Shown: positions 9,932-19,242 of the stretch, in pieces
Layout: the number at the start of each line of letters is the position of its first letter
How positions within the stretch are numbered: the stretch's first letter is position 1
NCBI GenBank assembly: GCA_027483665.1
Contig: JAIXUC010000025.1
Coordinates: 124,001 to 188,000, forward strand
Length of the DNA stretch: 64,000 bases
Source of the DNA: Comamonadaceae bacterium
GTDB lineage: Bacteria > Pseudomonadota > Gammaproteobacteria > Burkholderiales > Burkholderiaceae_C
Reading direction: 5' to 3'
The notes under the pieces: generated by a model
What the model was told of the DNA's origin: nothing
The model's database searches: none
The model's input: only the letters and a program-made list of their open reading frames with translations
Program-made: the position numbers and the translations under genes

Positions 9932-11082
9932 GTGAATCCCCGTGTCTGGGCCGGTGGCACTTGCAAAGATTCCGCTTCAGCAGGCGGCAGCGGCGGAGCA
10001 GGTTCCGTGTCCACCTTGCGGGGGTCCAGCGCGTCGCGCAGTGCATCGCCCATGAACGTCAACAGCAGCAGCGTGCCGACCAAGACGCAAAAAGTAGACA
10101 AAGAAATCCACCAAGCGTCGATGTTGTTTTTGCCCTGCGCGAGCATTTCGCCCAGTGACGGTGTGCCCGGTGGGACGCCCAGCCCCAAAAAGTCGAGCGA
10201 TGTCAGCGCCAAAATCGCCCCGCTCATGCGAAACGGCAGGAAGGTCACCACCGGCGTCAGGCTGTTGGGCAGCACATGCCGCCACATGATCTGCCAACTG
10301 CTCAAGCCCATGGCCCGGGCCGCGCGCACGTAGTCGAGCTGGCGGTTGCGCAAAAACTCGGCCCGGACGTAGTCGGACAGCCCCATCCAGCCAAACAAGC
10401 TCAGCAAAATCAGCAGCAAAGCCACGCTGGGCTGGAAGATCGCTGCAAAGATGATCAGCAGGTACAGCTCTGGCATGGAGCCCCAGACTTCGGTGAAGCG
10501 CTGAAAGGCGAGGTCGGTCTTGCCGCCAAAAAAGCCCTGCACGGCACCAGCCGCCACGCCAAGCACCACGCCCACGGCGGTCAGCGCCAATGCAAACAAC
10601 ACCGAAACCCGAAAGCCGTAGAGCAGTTGTGCCAAGACGTCGCGTCCGCGGTCGTCGGTTCCGAGCCAGTTGTCGGAAGTGGGCCCGGCCGGGTTGGGCG
10701 AGGCCGCAAAGTAGTTGATGGTGCGGTGGTGGTAAGGGTTGGGCGGGAACACAGCCCAATTGCCAGGCTTGGCGAACTGCTCGCGAATGAAGGGATCCAG
10801 ATAGTCGGTTGGCGCGTCGAAGTCACCGCCGAAGACGGTTTCTGGCAGGTCTTGAACCAAGGGGAAATAGGTTTTGCCCTGGTAATGCGCCACCAACGGG
10901 CGGTCGTTGGAGAGCAGCTCAGCCATGCAGCTGAGCAAGACCGCGACCACAAACAGACACAAGCTCCAGTAGCCCAGGCGATTGCGTCGGTAACGCAGCC
11001 AGGCACGTCGCCAAGGCCCGGCGCTGGGCCGGCGGGCGGACGCCCCAGATAGCAGATCGGTGGCTTCAGTCGAACTTGACAC
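9928..11082 (-). CDS. yejE: Peptide ABC transporter permease (YejE type)
   Basis: Inner-membrane permease with a cytoplasmic N-terminus (WRRAWLRYRRNRLGYW), TM1, a large periplasmic loop and the DppC/OppC-like core with WLGTDDRGRDVLAQLLYG and the EAA loop (RAEFLRNRQLDYVRAARAMGLSS). I chose GTG 11082 (384 residues) because GGGTGG lies 7 nt before it and the overlap with yejB is only 17 bp. GTG 11112 would add 10 residues but overlaps yejB by 47 bp and has no ribosome binding site. Confidence 0.92.
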   Translation of the reverse strand: MSSSTEATDLLSGASARRPSAGPWRRAWLRYRRNRLGYWSLCLFVVAVLLSCMAELLSNDRPLVAHYQGKTYFPLVQDLPETVFGGDFDAPTDYLDPFIREQFAKPGNWAVFPPNPYHHRTINYFAASPNPAGPTSDNWLGTDDRGRDVLAQLLYGFRVSVLFALALTAVGVVLGVAAGAVQGFFGGKTDLAFQRFTEVWGSMPELYLLIIFAAIFQPSVALLLILLSLFGWMGLSDYVRAEFLRNRQLDYVRAARAMGLSSWQIMWRHVLPNSLTPVVTFLPFRMSGAILALTSLDFLGLGVPPGTPSLGEMLAQGKNNIDAWWISLSTFCVLVGTLLLLTFMGDALRDALDPRKVDTEPAPPLPPAEAESLQVPPAQTRGFT

Positions 11083-12097
11083 GCGGGTCCACCCAAACGT
11101 AGCAAAGGTCACTGATGAGCTTGGTAAACAAGCCGATCAACGTGAAAAGGTAGAGCGTGCCGAGCACCACCGGGTAATCGCGCCGAATGACGGACTCGTA
11201 AGCCAGCAGGCCCAGACCATCCAGCGAGAACAGGGTTTCAATGAGCAAGGAGCCCGCAAAAAAAGCGCCCACGAAAGCCGCTGGAAACCCGGTGACGATG
11301 GGAATCAGCGCATTGCGCATGACGTGACGCCACAACACACGTCGTTCCGTCAAGCCTTTGGCGCGGGCCGTCAGGACGTATTGCTTGCGAATCTCTTCCA
11401 GGAATGCGTTTTTGGTCAGCATGGTCGTCACTGCAAAAGCGCCCACCACACTGGCAGTTACCGGCAAAGTGATGTGCCACAGGTAGTCGACCACCTTGGC
11501 TCCCCAGCTCAGCTCGGCCCAGTTGGACGACGTCAAGCCACGCAGGGGAAACCACTGCAACTGTCCCCCAAACACCACCAGCAAGGCCACGCCCAGCACG
11601 AAGCCAGGAATGGCATAACCAATCAACACGATGAGGCTGGTGGCTGCGTCGAACCGAGTGCCTGCGCGAACCGCTTTGGCAATGCCCAAGGGGATGGAGA
11701 TGAGGTAGCTCAGGAAAAATGTCCACAGCCCCAGGCTGATGGATACCGGCAGCTTCTCCCACACCAGTTGAGACACCGGCTTGTTCTGGAAAAAGCTCTG
11801 GCCTAAGTCGAAACGGGCGAACTGCACCAGCATTTGCCAGAAGCGTTCGTGGGCTGGCTTGTCAAAGCCATACAGGGCTTTGATTTGTTCCAGGCGCTTG
11901 GGGTCCACGCCCTGCCCACCGCGATAGCTGATGCCCGCGCCCTCGGCGCCAGTGCCGCCACCTGCAGCGCGCGCTTCGGCGATGTACTGCTCCACCGGCC
12001 CACCTGGCACGAACTGCACGACTGCAAAGGTGACCAGCAGCACACCCAAGAGCGTAGGCACCATCAACAACAGCCGCTTGACAACGTAGGACCACAT
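11066..12097 (-). CDS. yejB: Peptide ABC transporter permease (YejB type)
   Basis: Inner-membrane partner of YejE. The 343-residue form starts at ATG 12097 (MWSYVVKRLLLMVPTLLGV), the canonical DppB/OppB-type N-terminal TM1. The reading frame continues 78 codons upstream into yejA, but that part has no permease character. It has about six TM segments and the EAA motif region TARAKGLTERRVLWRHVMRNALIPIVT. The insert between TM1 and TM2 (GGTGAEGAGISYRGGQGVDPKRLEQIKALYGFDKP) is typical of YejB. It follows yejA by 20 bp. Confidence 0.94.
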   Translation of the reverse strand: MWSYVVKRLLLMVPTLLGVLLVTFAVVQFVPGGPVEQYIAEARAAGGGTGAEGAGISYRGGQGVDPKRLEQIKALYGFDKPAHERFWQMLVQFARFDLGQSFFQNKPVSQLVWEKLPVSISLGLWTFFLSYLISIPLGIAKAVRAGTRFDAATSLIVLIGYAIPGFVLGVALLVVFGGQLQWFPLRGLTSSNWAELSWGAKVVDYLWHITLPVTASVVGAFAVTTMLTKNAFLEEIRKQYVLTARAKGLTERRVLWRHVMRNALIPIVTGFPAAFVGAFFAGSLLIETLFSLDGLGLLAYESVIRRDYPVVLGTLYLFTLIGLFTKLISDLCYVWVDPRVKFD

Positions 12098-12117
12098 GAT
12101 GGTTCTGCTCAGTTGAC

Positions 12118-13959
12118 CTAGGGCTTGGCGGAAGAAGCGGATGCCGCTTGCGCTTGAGCAGACTTGGCCCACCAGGTGTCGATGGCCCATGCTTCGCCCT
12201 GAACGTAGGGCGGCATGGGGCCATCTGGTCGGGCCAAGCGCCAGTCGTTGTAAGCCATGCGGTGCGTGCCAGCAGTCCACTGCGGAACCAGCACATGGCT
12301 GTGGGCGATCACGCGCTCCAAGGCACGACAAGCTGGCAAGAGCTCGGACAAACTGCGCGCACCGGAAACGCGGGAAATGATGGCGTCAACCGCCGGGTTC
12401 TGGATCCCGCTGTGGTTGCCGGAATCCTCTGTTACTGCGGCCTTGCTACCGAACAGGTCGGCGTACTCTTGCCCTGGGCTGTGGGTTCCGGCGTAAGCCA
12501 AAGACACCACGTCGAAGTCAAACTTTTGAAGCCGCTGCTGGTAGAGCGCGAAGTCCACTGGCCTAAAGCGAAGCGTAACGCCCAACTTGGCGAGGTTGCG
12601 CGCCCAAGGCGCCATCACGCGCGCCCCGGCTTCGTTGCTGTCCAAGTACTCCAGCTCAAATGGCTGCCCCTGGGCGTTGCGCAGCTGGCCGTCTTTTACT
12701 TGCCAGCCGGCTTCGCGCAACAAGGCTTGCGCCTGCCGCAAGTTGGCGCGCAGCGAGGAGTCGCCATCGGTGCGCGGTGGCACCGTCATCGGGCCAAACA
12801 GGGCTGGTGGCAGAACACCGCGCCACGGTGAAAGCAGCGCCAATTCTTCCGCGTTGGGCGAGCCGGTGGCTTGGCAGTCGGTGTTGCCGAACAAGCCGTT
12901 GACTCTTGCGTAGGCGTTGTAGAACATCTGCCGGTTCATCCACTCGTAGTCCAGCGCCAATCCCAGCGCTTGGCGCACGCGAATGTCTTGCAACAGCGGC
13001 CTGCGGGTGTTGAGCACGTAGCTCTGAAAACCAGCTGGAAGACGGTGTTTGAACTCGCCTTTGACCAACTCGCCGCTGTCAAAGCGCCGTCCGTTCACAC
13101 GGCGAGCCCAATCACCCGCCGAGAAGAAGCGCATCAGATCAAACTCACCGGCCTTCAAGGCTTCGAGGCGGGCTGTGTTGTCTTTGTAAATCTTGACGGT
13201 GATGCGGTCGAAGTTGGCCGTGCCACGCCGCACGTTCAGGTCACGCGCCCAGTAGTTGGGATCGCGGACATAAGTGATGTCGCGCCCAAAACGCACGGGC
13301 CCGATTTTGTAGGGGCCGCTACCGATGGGTATGTCCATCACCACCTCATTGAACGGCTTGGCTTTGCCGTCGACCAGGCCCCAGGCTCTGCTGAAAACAG
13401 GCAGACCGCCCACGGTCAGCGGCAGTTCGCGGTTGGGCCGCTTGAAGCGGTAGCGAACGGTACGCTCACCCAAGACGTCCAGCCCCGCCACGTCTTCAAG
13501 GATGGTTTTGTAAGCAGGCGACGTGTGCGGCCCGATGAGCGTTTCGTACGAGTGGCGCACGTCTTCTGCCAGCACCGCAGCGCCGTTGTGAAAGCGTGCC
13601 TCTGGCCGCAGGCGAAAGGTGACACTCAGGCCATCGGGCGCCACCGCCACGTCTTCGGCCAGCAAACCATAGGCCGAGCCTGTTTCATCCAGAGAGCCTG
13701 TCAGCAGTGTGTCGAACATCAGCGCGGACAAGTAAGCCGGTGCCGAGCCGCGAATGGTGAACGGGTTGTATTTGTCAAAGGTAGAGTCGCGCAGATTGCT
13801 CACCAGACGCAGTTCACCGCCCTTGGGAGCTTGCGGGTTCACATAGCCGAAATGCGTGAAGCCGGGTGGGTATTTCAGATCGCCCCAAAGGGCATAGCCG
13901 TGTGCCGCCCAGGCGGGCGCCAAGGCAACAGCGAGGCAAAGAAACCACCAACAGCGCAT
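12118..13959 (-). CDS. yejA: Periplasmic peptide-binding protein (YejA type, SBP family 5)
   Basis: Extracellular solute-binding protein of the yej importer. The 613-residue protein starts at ATG 13959 (MRCWWFLCLAVALAPAWAAHG) with a clear Sec signal peptide likely cleaved after AWA. The mature protein begins HGYALWGDLKYPPGFTHFGYVNP, followed by the SBP_bac_5 core. A GTG six codons upstream would weaken the signal peptide. A CAGAAT box ends 6 nt before the ATG (13971-13966), so the mRNA may be leaderless. First gene of the operon, divergent from fabI. Confidence 0.93.
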   Translation of the reverse strand: MRCWWFLCLAVALAPAWAAHGYALWGDLKYPPGFTHFGYVNPQAPKGGELRLVSNLRDSTFDKYNPFTIRGSAPAYLSALMFDTLLTGSLDETGSAYGLLAEDVAVAPDGLSVTFRLRPEARFHNGAAVLAEDVRHSYETLIGPHTSPAYKTILEDVAGLDVLGERTVRYRFKRPNRELPLTVGGLPVFSRAWGLVDGKAKPFNEVVMDIPIGSGPYKIGPVRFGRDITYVRDPNYWARDLNVRRGTANFDRITVKIYKDNTARLEALKAGEFDLMRFFSAGDWARRVNGRRFDSGELVKGEFKHRLPAGFQSYVLNTRRPLLQDIRVRQALGLALDYEWMNRQMFYNAYARVNGLFGNTDCQATGSPNAEELALLSPWRGVLPPALFGPMTVPPRTDGDSSLRANLRQAQALLREAGWQVKDGQLRNAQGQPFELEYLDSNEAGARVMAPWARNLAKLGVTLRFRPVDFALYQQRLQKFDFDVVSLAYAGTHSPGQEYADLFGSKAAVTEDSGNHSGIQNPAVDAIISRVSGARSLSELLPACRALERVIAHSHVLVPQWTAGTHRMAYNDWRLARPDGPMPPYVQGEAWAIDTWWAKSAQAQAASASSAKP

Positions 13960-13965
13960 GACACA

Positions 13966-13971
13966 ATTCTG
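13966..13971 (-). promoter_or_regulatory. Candidate -10 box of yejA, leaderless arrangement
   Basis: CAGAAT on the minus strand (five of six matches to TATAAT except position 3 and context) lies 6 nt before the yejA ATG, so transcription would begin at about the A of the start codon. No good ribosome binding site is present. It is weaker than the equivalent boxes at map and dapC. Confidence 0.3.
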
Positions 13972-14075
13972 CCCCACGCTGATGGCCTGCAGCAGCTGCG
14001 GGACATCAGTGGTTGGCCTTTGCCGCGCAGGTGGCTGCGATCACTCACTCAACCCCCTTTCAGGACGATCACCCC

Positions 14076-14885
14076 ATGGGATTTCTCTCTGGCAAGAAGC
14101 TGCTCATCACGGGTGTGCTCTCCAACCGATCCATCGCCTATGGCATTGCGAGAGCCTGTCATGCCCAGGGTGCCGAGTTGGCGTTCAGCTATGTCGGAGA
14201 GCGCTTCAAAGACCGCATCACAGCCTTCGCTGCCGAATTTGGCTCCAGCCTGGTGTTTGATTGCGACGTCGGCGACGACGCACAGATCGAGCGCCTGTTT
14301 GCCCAGCTCACCGAGCACTGGCCCCGTTTTGACGGCTTCGTGCACGCCATCGGCTACGCCCCGCGCGAGGCCATTGCCGGCGACTTTCTGGACGGCTTCA
14401 GCCGCGAGGGTTTCCGAATTGCGCACGACATCAGCGCCTACAGCTTCCCGGCCATGGCCAAGGCTGCCCTGCCCCACCTCAATGACCACGCTGCGTTGCT
14501 GACGCTGACCTACCTCGGTGCCGTTCGCCACGTGCCGAACTACAACACCATGGGGCTGGCCAAAGCGAGTTTGGAGGCCAGCGTGCGTTACTTGGCCGAG
14601 TCGCTGGGTTCGCAAGGCCGCGGCTTGCGCGCCAACGGCATCAGCGCTGGACCGATCAAGACATTGGCTGCCAGCGGCATCAAGGGCTTCGGCAAGATCT
14701 TGAGCGTGGTCGCTGAAACCTCACCCATCCGGCGCAACGTCACCATCGACGACGTGGGCAACGTTGCTGCTTTCCTGCTGAGTGACTTGGCTGCCGGTGT
14801 GACGGCCGAAATCACCTACGTAGACGGCGGCTTCAGCCAAGTGGTGGGCGGCATCGCCGAGCCCGCCAGCGGCGACAGCGCATAA
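14076..14885 (+). CDS. fabI: Enoyl-[acyl-carrier-protein] reductase (NADH) FabI
   Basis: Last step of the fatty acid elongation cycle; target of triclosan-type inhibitors. The 269-residue protein starts at ATG 14076 ([14 protein letters not shown]) with AGGA about 10 nt upstream. The short-chain dehydrogenase fold is complete, and the catalytic residues fall at the E. coli positions: Tyr146, Tyr156 and Lys163 (YNTMGLAK), with [19 protein letters not shown] forming the substrate-binding loop. It is divergent from yejA and convergent with the decarboxylase, with 3 bp between the stop codons. Confidence 0.97.
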   Translation: MGFLSGKKLLITGVLSNRSIAYGIARACHAQGAELAFSYVGERFKDRITAFAAEFGSSLVFDCDVGDDAQIERLFAQLTEHWPRFDGFVHAIGYAPREAIAGDFLDGFSREGFRIAHDISAYSFPAMAKAALPHLNDHAALLTLTYLGAVRHVPNYNTMGLAKASLEASVRYLAESLGSQGRGLRANGISAGPIKTLAASGIKGFGKILSVVAETSPIRRNVTIDDVGNVAAFLLSDLAAGVTAEITYVDGGFSQVVGGIAEPASGDSA

Positions 14886-14888
14886 AGC

Positions 14889-17153
14889 TCAAAGTCTCAC
14901 ACAGTCGGCAAAGAAACGCTTCTTGCCGTCTGCGTCGACTTCTTCGACCAAGCCGTGGATGTCTGTCTCGAACCCTGGACACTGGGCGTTGAATTCGCGC
15001 GCGAACTTCAGATAGTCGACGATCTTCCGGTTAAAGACTTCACCTGGAATCAACAACGGAATGCCCGGCGGGTAAGGCGTGACCAAGCCCACGGTGATGC
15101 GGCCTTCCAGCTCATCGATGGGCACGCGCTCCGTGGTGCGGTGCGCGATGTGCGCAAAGGCGTCGCTGGGCTTCATGGCGGGCTGCAAGTCGCTCAGGTA
15201 CATCTCGGTGGTTAGCCGGGCGATGTCGTAGCGGGCATAGAGCTCGTGCACCTGCTGGCACAAGTCGCGCAGACCCATGCGCTCGTAGCGGGGATGCGCT
15301 CGGCAGAATTCCGGCATGATTTTCCACAGCGGGTGGTTGCGGTCGTACTCGTCTTTGAACTGCTGCAGCGCCGTGAGCAGCGTGTTCCAGCGGCCTTTGG
15401 TGATGCCGATGGTGAACATGATGAAGAAGCTGTAGAGCCCGGTTTTCTCCACGATCACGCCGTGCTCAGCCAAAAACTTGGTCACGATGCTGGCTGGAAT
15501 GCCGGTCTTGGCGAACTTGCCTTGCAGGTCCAGCCCCGGCGTGACGATGGTCGCCTTGATGGGGTCCAACATGTTGAAGCCATCGGCCAACTGACCAAAG
15601 CCATGCCATTTGGCAGCGCGCGATTCGCCTTTGATGATCCAGTCGTCGGCGCGGCCCACGCCCTCATCGACCAGCTTGTCTGGGCCCCACACCTTAAACC
15701 ACCAGTCTTTGCCGTATTCCTCGTCCACCTTGCGCATGGCGCGGCGGAAGTCCAGCGCCTCAGCAATGCTTTCCTCCACCAAAGCCGTGCCGCCGGGTGG
15801 CTCCATCATGGCGGCTGCCACGTCGCAGCTGGCGATGATGGCGTACTGTGGGCTGGTGCTGGTGTGCATCAGATAGGCCTCGTTGAAGAGGTGCCTGTCG
15901 AGCTGCCGGTTCTGTGAGTCCTGCACCAGCACGTGGCTGGCTTGGCTGATGCCCGCCAGCAGCTTGTGCGTGGATTGGGTGGAAAACACCAGCGCGTCTT
16001 TGGGGCGAACGCGGCGCTTGCCCATGGCGTGGTACGGCCCGTAGAACGGGTGAAAGGCAGCGTGCGGCAGCCAGGCTTCGTCGAAGTGCAGGTTGTCCAC
16101 GTAGCCGTCGAGCAAACCCTTGATGACTTCGGTGTTGTAGATGACGCCGTCGTAGGTGGACTGCGTGAGCGTGAGCACGCGTGGGCGCACGGTCTCGGCG
16201 TCAACGCCTTTGAGCAGGGGGTTGGCGCGGATCTTGGCGCGGATAGCCTCGGGCTCGAACTCGCTCTTGGGGATGGGGCCGATGATGCCGAAGTGGTTGC
16301 GCGTGGGTTTCAAGAAAACCGGCACCGCGCCGGTCATGATGATGGCGTGCAAGATGGACTTGTGGCAGTTGCGGTCGACCACCACCACATCGCCCGGTGC
16401 CACCGTGTGGTGCCACACCATCTTGTTGGAGGTGCTGGTGCCGTTGGTGACAAAGAAGCAGTGATCGGCGTTGAAGATGCGCGCCGCGTTGCGCTCGCTT
16501 TGGCCGATGGCGCCATCGTGGTCCAAGAGTTGTCCCAATTCCTCGACCGAGTTGCAGACGTCGGCCCGCAGCATGTTCTCGCCAAAAAACTGGTGAAACA
16601 TCTGGCCAATGGGCGACTTCAGAAACGCCACGCCGCCCGAGTGCCCGGGGCAGTGCCAGCTGTAAGAGCCGTCTTCGGCGTAGTCCACCAAGGCGCGAAA
16701 GAACGGTGGCTGAATGCCCTCCAGGTAAGCCTTGGACTCGCGGATGATGTGGCGCGCCACAAACTCCGGCGTGTCTTCGAACATGTGGATGAAGCCGTGC
16801 AGCTCGCGCAGCACATCGTTGGGCAGATGGCGCGAGGTCTTGGTTTCGCCGTACACGTAGATAGGCACATCGGCGTTCTTTCGCCGCACTTCTTCGATGA
16901 AGCCGCGCAGCTTGAGCACCACGGGGTCGAGGTCTGGCCCTGGCGTGAACTCTTCGTCGTCGATGGACAGGATGAATGCGCTGGCCCTGGACTGCTGCTG
17001 CGCAAACTGCGACAGGTCGCCATAGCTGGTGACGCCCAAAATCTCGAAGCCCTCGGCCTCGATGGCCTGCGCCAAGGCGCGGATGCTCAGGCCCGAGGTG
17101 TTCTCGGAGCGAAAGTCCTCGTCGATGATGACGATGGGAAAACGAAACTTCAT
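14889..17153 (-). CDS. PLP-dependent arginine/lysine/ornithine decarboxylase
   Basis: Fold type I decarboxylase of the bacterial Adi/Ldc/Spe family, likely feeding polyamine synthesis or acid resistance. The 754-residue protein starts at ATG 17153 with GGAG 9 nt upstream. It has an N-terminal response-regulator-like wing domain (IVIIDEDFRSENTSGLSIRAL), WHCPGHSGGVAFLKSP, NGTSTSNKMVWH, VDRNCHKSILH, and the PLP-lysine motif STQSTHKLL with Lys397. Its length is closest to AdiA (about 755), but substrate cannot be read from the sequence with confidence. It is a single gene; no antiporter is adjacent. Confidence 0.93.
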   Translation of the reverse strand: MKFRFPIVIIDEDFRSENTSGLSIRALAQAIEAEGFEILGVTSYGDLSQFAQQQSRASAFILSIDDEEFTPGPDLDPVVLKLRGFIEEVRRKNADVPIYVYGETKTSRHLPNDVLRELHGFIHMFEDTPEFVARHIIRESKAYLEGIQPPFFRALVDYAEDGSYSWHCPGHSGGVAFLKSPIGQMFHQFFGENMLRADVCNSVEELGQLLDHDGAIGQSERNAARIFNADHCFFVTNGTSTSNKMVWHHTVAPGDVVVVDRNCHKSILHAIIMTGAVPVFLKPTRNHFGIIGPIPKSEFEPEAIRAKIRANPLLKGVDAETVRPRVLTLTQSTYDGVIYNTEVIKGLLDGYVDNLHFDEAWLPHAAFHPFYGPYHAMGKRRVRPKDALVFSTQSTHKLLAGISQASHVLVQDSQNRQLDRHLFNEAYLMHTSTSPQYAIIASCDVAAAMMEPPGGTALVEESIAEALDFRRAMRKVDEEYGKDWWFKVWGPDKLVDEGVGRADDWIIKGESRAAKWHGFGQLADGFNMLDPIKATIVTPGLDLQGKFAKTGIPASIVTKFLAEHGVIVEKTGLYSFFIMFTIGITKGRWNTLLTALQQFKDEYDRNHPLWKIMPEFCRAHPRYERMGLRDLCQQVHELYARYDIARLTTEMYLSDLQPAMKPSDAFAHIAHRTTERVPIDELEGRITVGLVTPYPPGIPLLIPGEVFNRKIVDYLKFAREFNAQCPGFETDIHGLVEEVDADGKKRFFADCVRL

Positions 17154-17302
17154 GGTCACTCCGGGGGGCTTGGGCGGATCGCACCGGGCCCGAGTGGCCC
17201 GTTCGGCGCGCGCCAGTGTAAGGATTCAAGTTGCCAAGGCCATGAAGCGTCACTGAATTGAACCAGAATGTCGGCATTCCCCAACGACTCAAGGCGCACA
17301 GC

Positions 17303-17767
17303 ATGTGGAGCGACAGCACGATCTGGTGGTTACTGGCTGGTGTGGCGGTGGCAGCAGAAATGGTCACCGGCACTTTTTACCTGCTCATGCTGGCCGTTGG
17401 CTTGGCCGCTGGTGCGGTGGCAGCGCACTTGGGTGCGTCCCTCGCGCTGCAAATGGTGGCGGCAGCGGTGATAGGCGGTGGCGCGGTGGCTGCCTGGCAT
17501 TGGCGTCGGGGTACTCGGCCTGCCGCAGCGCCCGCCGCGTCTAACCGGGACGTGTTGTTGGATGTTGGTGAAACGGTTCAGGTGGCCTATTGGCGCGCCG
17601 ACGGCCTGACCGATGTGCAACACCGCGGTGCGCGATGGACAGGTCAACTGTCCGACCTGGCCGCCGACCAGCGACACGCGGGCAGCTACCGAATCACCTC
17701 AGTGCAGGGCAATCGCCTCGTGCTTGAACCTTTGGGCACCGGCACAGCGCCAGCAGCCCAGCCCTGA
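17303..17767 (+). CDS. NfeD family membrane protein
   Basis: Small membrane protein that pairs with slipins and probably helps organise membrane microdomains or membrane quality control. The 154-residue product starts at ATG 17303 (MWSDSTIWWLLAG), with three to four TM segments in the first 80 residues, then a soluble C-terminal OB-fold-like domain containing LLDVGETVQVAYWRADG and GSYRITSVQGNRLVLEP. It lies 28 bp before the slipin gene, the canonical NfeD-slipin pair. Confidence 0.9.
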   Translation: MWSDSTIWWLLAGVAVAAEMVTGTFYLLMLAVGLAAGAVAAHLGASLALQMVAAAVIGGGAVAAWHWRRGTRPAAAPAASNRDVLLDVGETVQVAYWRADGLTDVQHRGARWTGQLSDLAADQRHAGSYRITSVQGNRLVLEPLGTGTAPAAQP

Positions 17768-17795
17768 CTTTGCATCAACCTTCGAAAGGCTCTCC

Positions 17796-18716
17796 ATGGA
17801 AATCGCCATCTTGCTGGTCGTCATCGCCGGCATCTTTGTTGTCAGGTCCATCAAGGTTGTGCCGCAGCAGAACGCCTGGGTCGTCGAGCGTTTGGGCAAG
17901 TACAACGCTGCGCTCACCCCTGGCCTCAACTTCCTCATACCCTTCATCGACCGCGTGGCCTACAAGCACAGCCTGAAGGAAATTCCTCTGGACGTGCCCA
18001 GCCAGGTCTGCATCACGCGCGACAACACGCAGCTGCAGGTCGACGGCATCCTGTACTTTCAGGTGACAGACCCGATGCGTGCCAGCTACGGCTCTTCCAA
18101 CTACATCGTGGCCGTGACGCAGCTGGCTCAGACCTCGCTGCGCAGCGTGATCGGCAAGCTGGAGTTGGACAAAACTTTCGAAGAGCGCGACATCATCAAC
18201 GCGCAGGTGGTGCAGGCCATCGATGAGGCGGCGCTCAACTGGGGCGTGAAGGTGCTGCGCTATGAAATCAAAGACCTCACCCCACCCGCAGAAATCTTGC
18301 GCAGCATGCAGGCACAGATCACGGCAGAGCGTGAAAAGCGCGCCTTGATCGCCGCTTCTGAGGGCCGCAGGCAAGAGCAGATCAACATCGCGACAGGCGA
18401 GCGTGAAGCCTTCATTGCCCGCTCTGAAGGTGAAAAGCAGGCAGCCATCAACAACGCGCAGGGTGAAGCGGCTTCTATTTCTGCGGTGGCCGAAGCCACA
18501 GCATTGGCCATTGAACGCATCGCAGCCGCCATCCGCCAGCCCGGCGGCGACCTGGCCGTGCAGTTGAAAGTGGCCGAACGCGCTGTAGACGCTTTTTCCA
18601 AGGTGGCTGCCGACTCCACCACCACACTGGTGGTGCCTGCCGACATGGCCCATGTGTCCAGTCTCATCACCTCGGCCATGAAGATGGTCCAGGCCGCTGG
18701 CCGCGGCAACGCTTGA
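17796..18716 (+). CDS. SPFH/stomatin-like slipin (QmcA type)
   Basis: Membrane-anchored oligomeric scaffold protein of the SPFH (band 7) superfamily. The 306-residue protein starts at ATG 17796 with AAGG upstream, has one N-terminal TM segment (MEIAILLVVIAGIFVV) and then the SPFH domain (VVPQQNAWVVERLGKYN, PGLNFLIPFIDRV, VDGILYFQVTDPMRASYG). An Ala/Glu-rich coiled coil (about 190-245, including EGEKQAAINNAQGEA) follows, ending in a hydrophobic tail. It forms an operon with the preceding NfeD gene. Confidence 0.94.
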   Translation: MEIAILLVVIAGIFVVRSIKVVPQQNAWVVERLGKYNAALTPGLNFLIPFIDRVAYKHSLKEIPLDVPSQVCITRDNTQLQVDGILYFQVTDPMRASYGSSNYIVAVTQLAQTSLRSVIGKLELDKTFEERDIINAQVVQAIDEAALNWGVKVLRYEIKDLTPPAEILRSMQAQITAEREKRALIAASEGRRQEQINIATGEREAFIARSEGEKQAAINNAQGEAASISAVAEATALAIERIAAAIRQPGGDLAVQLKVAERAVDAFSKVAADSTTTLVVPADMAHVSSLITSAMKMVQAAGRGNA

Positions 18717-18729
18717 CGGATTGGCCGCC

Positions 18730-19122
18730 ATGTCGTCCGCTGACAACCTGCTCAACGTGCTCGGTGGAGAACTGCAAGCCTGCTCTTTCGACCCCTTGAC
18801 GGGCTATCTGCGCGATGGCTGCTGCCAGACCGACGAGCAAGACGCTGGCAGCCATTTGCTTTGCGCGCGAGTCACCGAAGCGTTCCTGCGCTTTTCTCTG
18901 TCGCGCGGCAACGACCTCGTCACGCCGCGGCCCCAATGGCGTTTTCCAGGGCTCAAACCAGGAGACCGCTGGTGCCTGTGCGTCAACCGCTGGAAAGAGG
19001 CTTGGCAAGCAGGGCTTGCACCCCCCGTCGTTCTCGAAGCCACCCACGCCAAAGTGTTGGACACCATCGACCTCTCGGTATTGAAGCAACACGCCTGGCA
19101 CGGACGCACTGAGAGCCACTGA
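18730..19122 (+). CDS. DUF2237 family protein
   Basis: Conserved protein of unknown function. The 130-residue product starts at ATG 18730 (MSSADNLLNVLGG), 13 bp after the slipin stop, and is the full length of the DUF2237 family. Hallmarks are DPLTGYLRDGCCQT, GSHLLCARVTEAFLRFS, SRGNDLVTPRP, FPGLKPGDRWCLC and PPVVLEATH. The conserved Cys pair in GCC and the later CLC could bind metal, but this is not shown. Its stop codon adjoins the -10 box of the downstream tRNA gene. Confidence 0.88.
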   Translation: MSSADNLLNVLGGELQACSFDPLTGYLRDGCCQTDEQDAGSHLLCARVTEAFLRFSLSRGNDLVTPRPQWRFPGLKPGDRWCLCVNRWKEAWQAGLAPPVVLEATHAKVLDTIDLSVLKQHAWHGRTESH

Positions 19123-19138
19123 TAGAATTTTGGGCTTC

Positions 19139-19228
19139 GGAGAGGTGGATGAGCGGTTTAAGTCGCACGCCTGGAAAGCGTGTGAAGGGTAAAACCTTCC
19201 GCGGGTTCGAATCCCGCCCTCTCCGCCA
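19139..19228 (+). tRNA. tRNA-Ser (anticodon GGA)
   Basis: A 90-nt class II tRNA with encoded CCA. The acceptor stem GGAGAGG pairs with CCTCTCC before GCCA. The anticodon arm is CACGC-CTGGAAA-GCGTG, giving anticodon GGA (reads UCC/UCU). The long variable arm and T-arm (GCGGG-TTCGAAT-CCCGC) are present. A TAGAAT box (19123-19128) overlaps the end of the DUF2237 gene and would start transcription near 19135, so it probably has its own promoter as well as read-through. Confidence 0.97.
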
Positions 19229-19242
19229 GAAAGCATCAGGCC

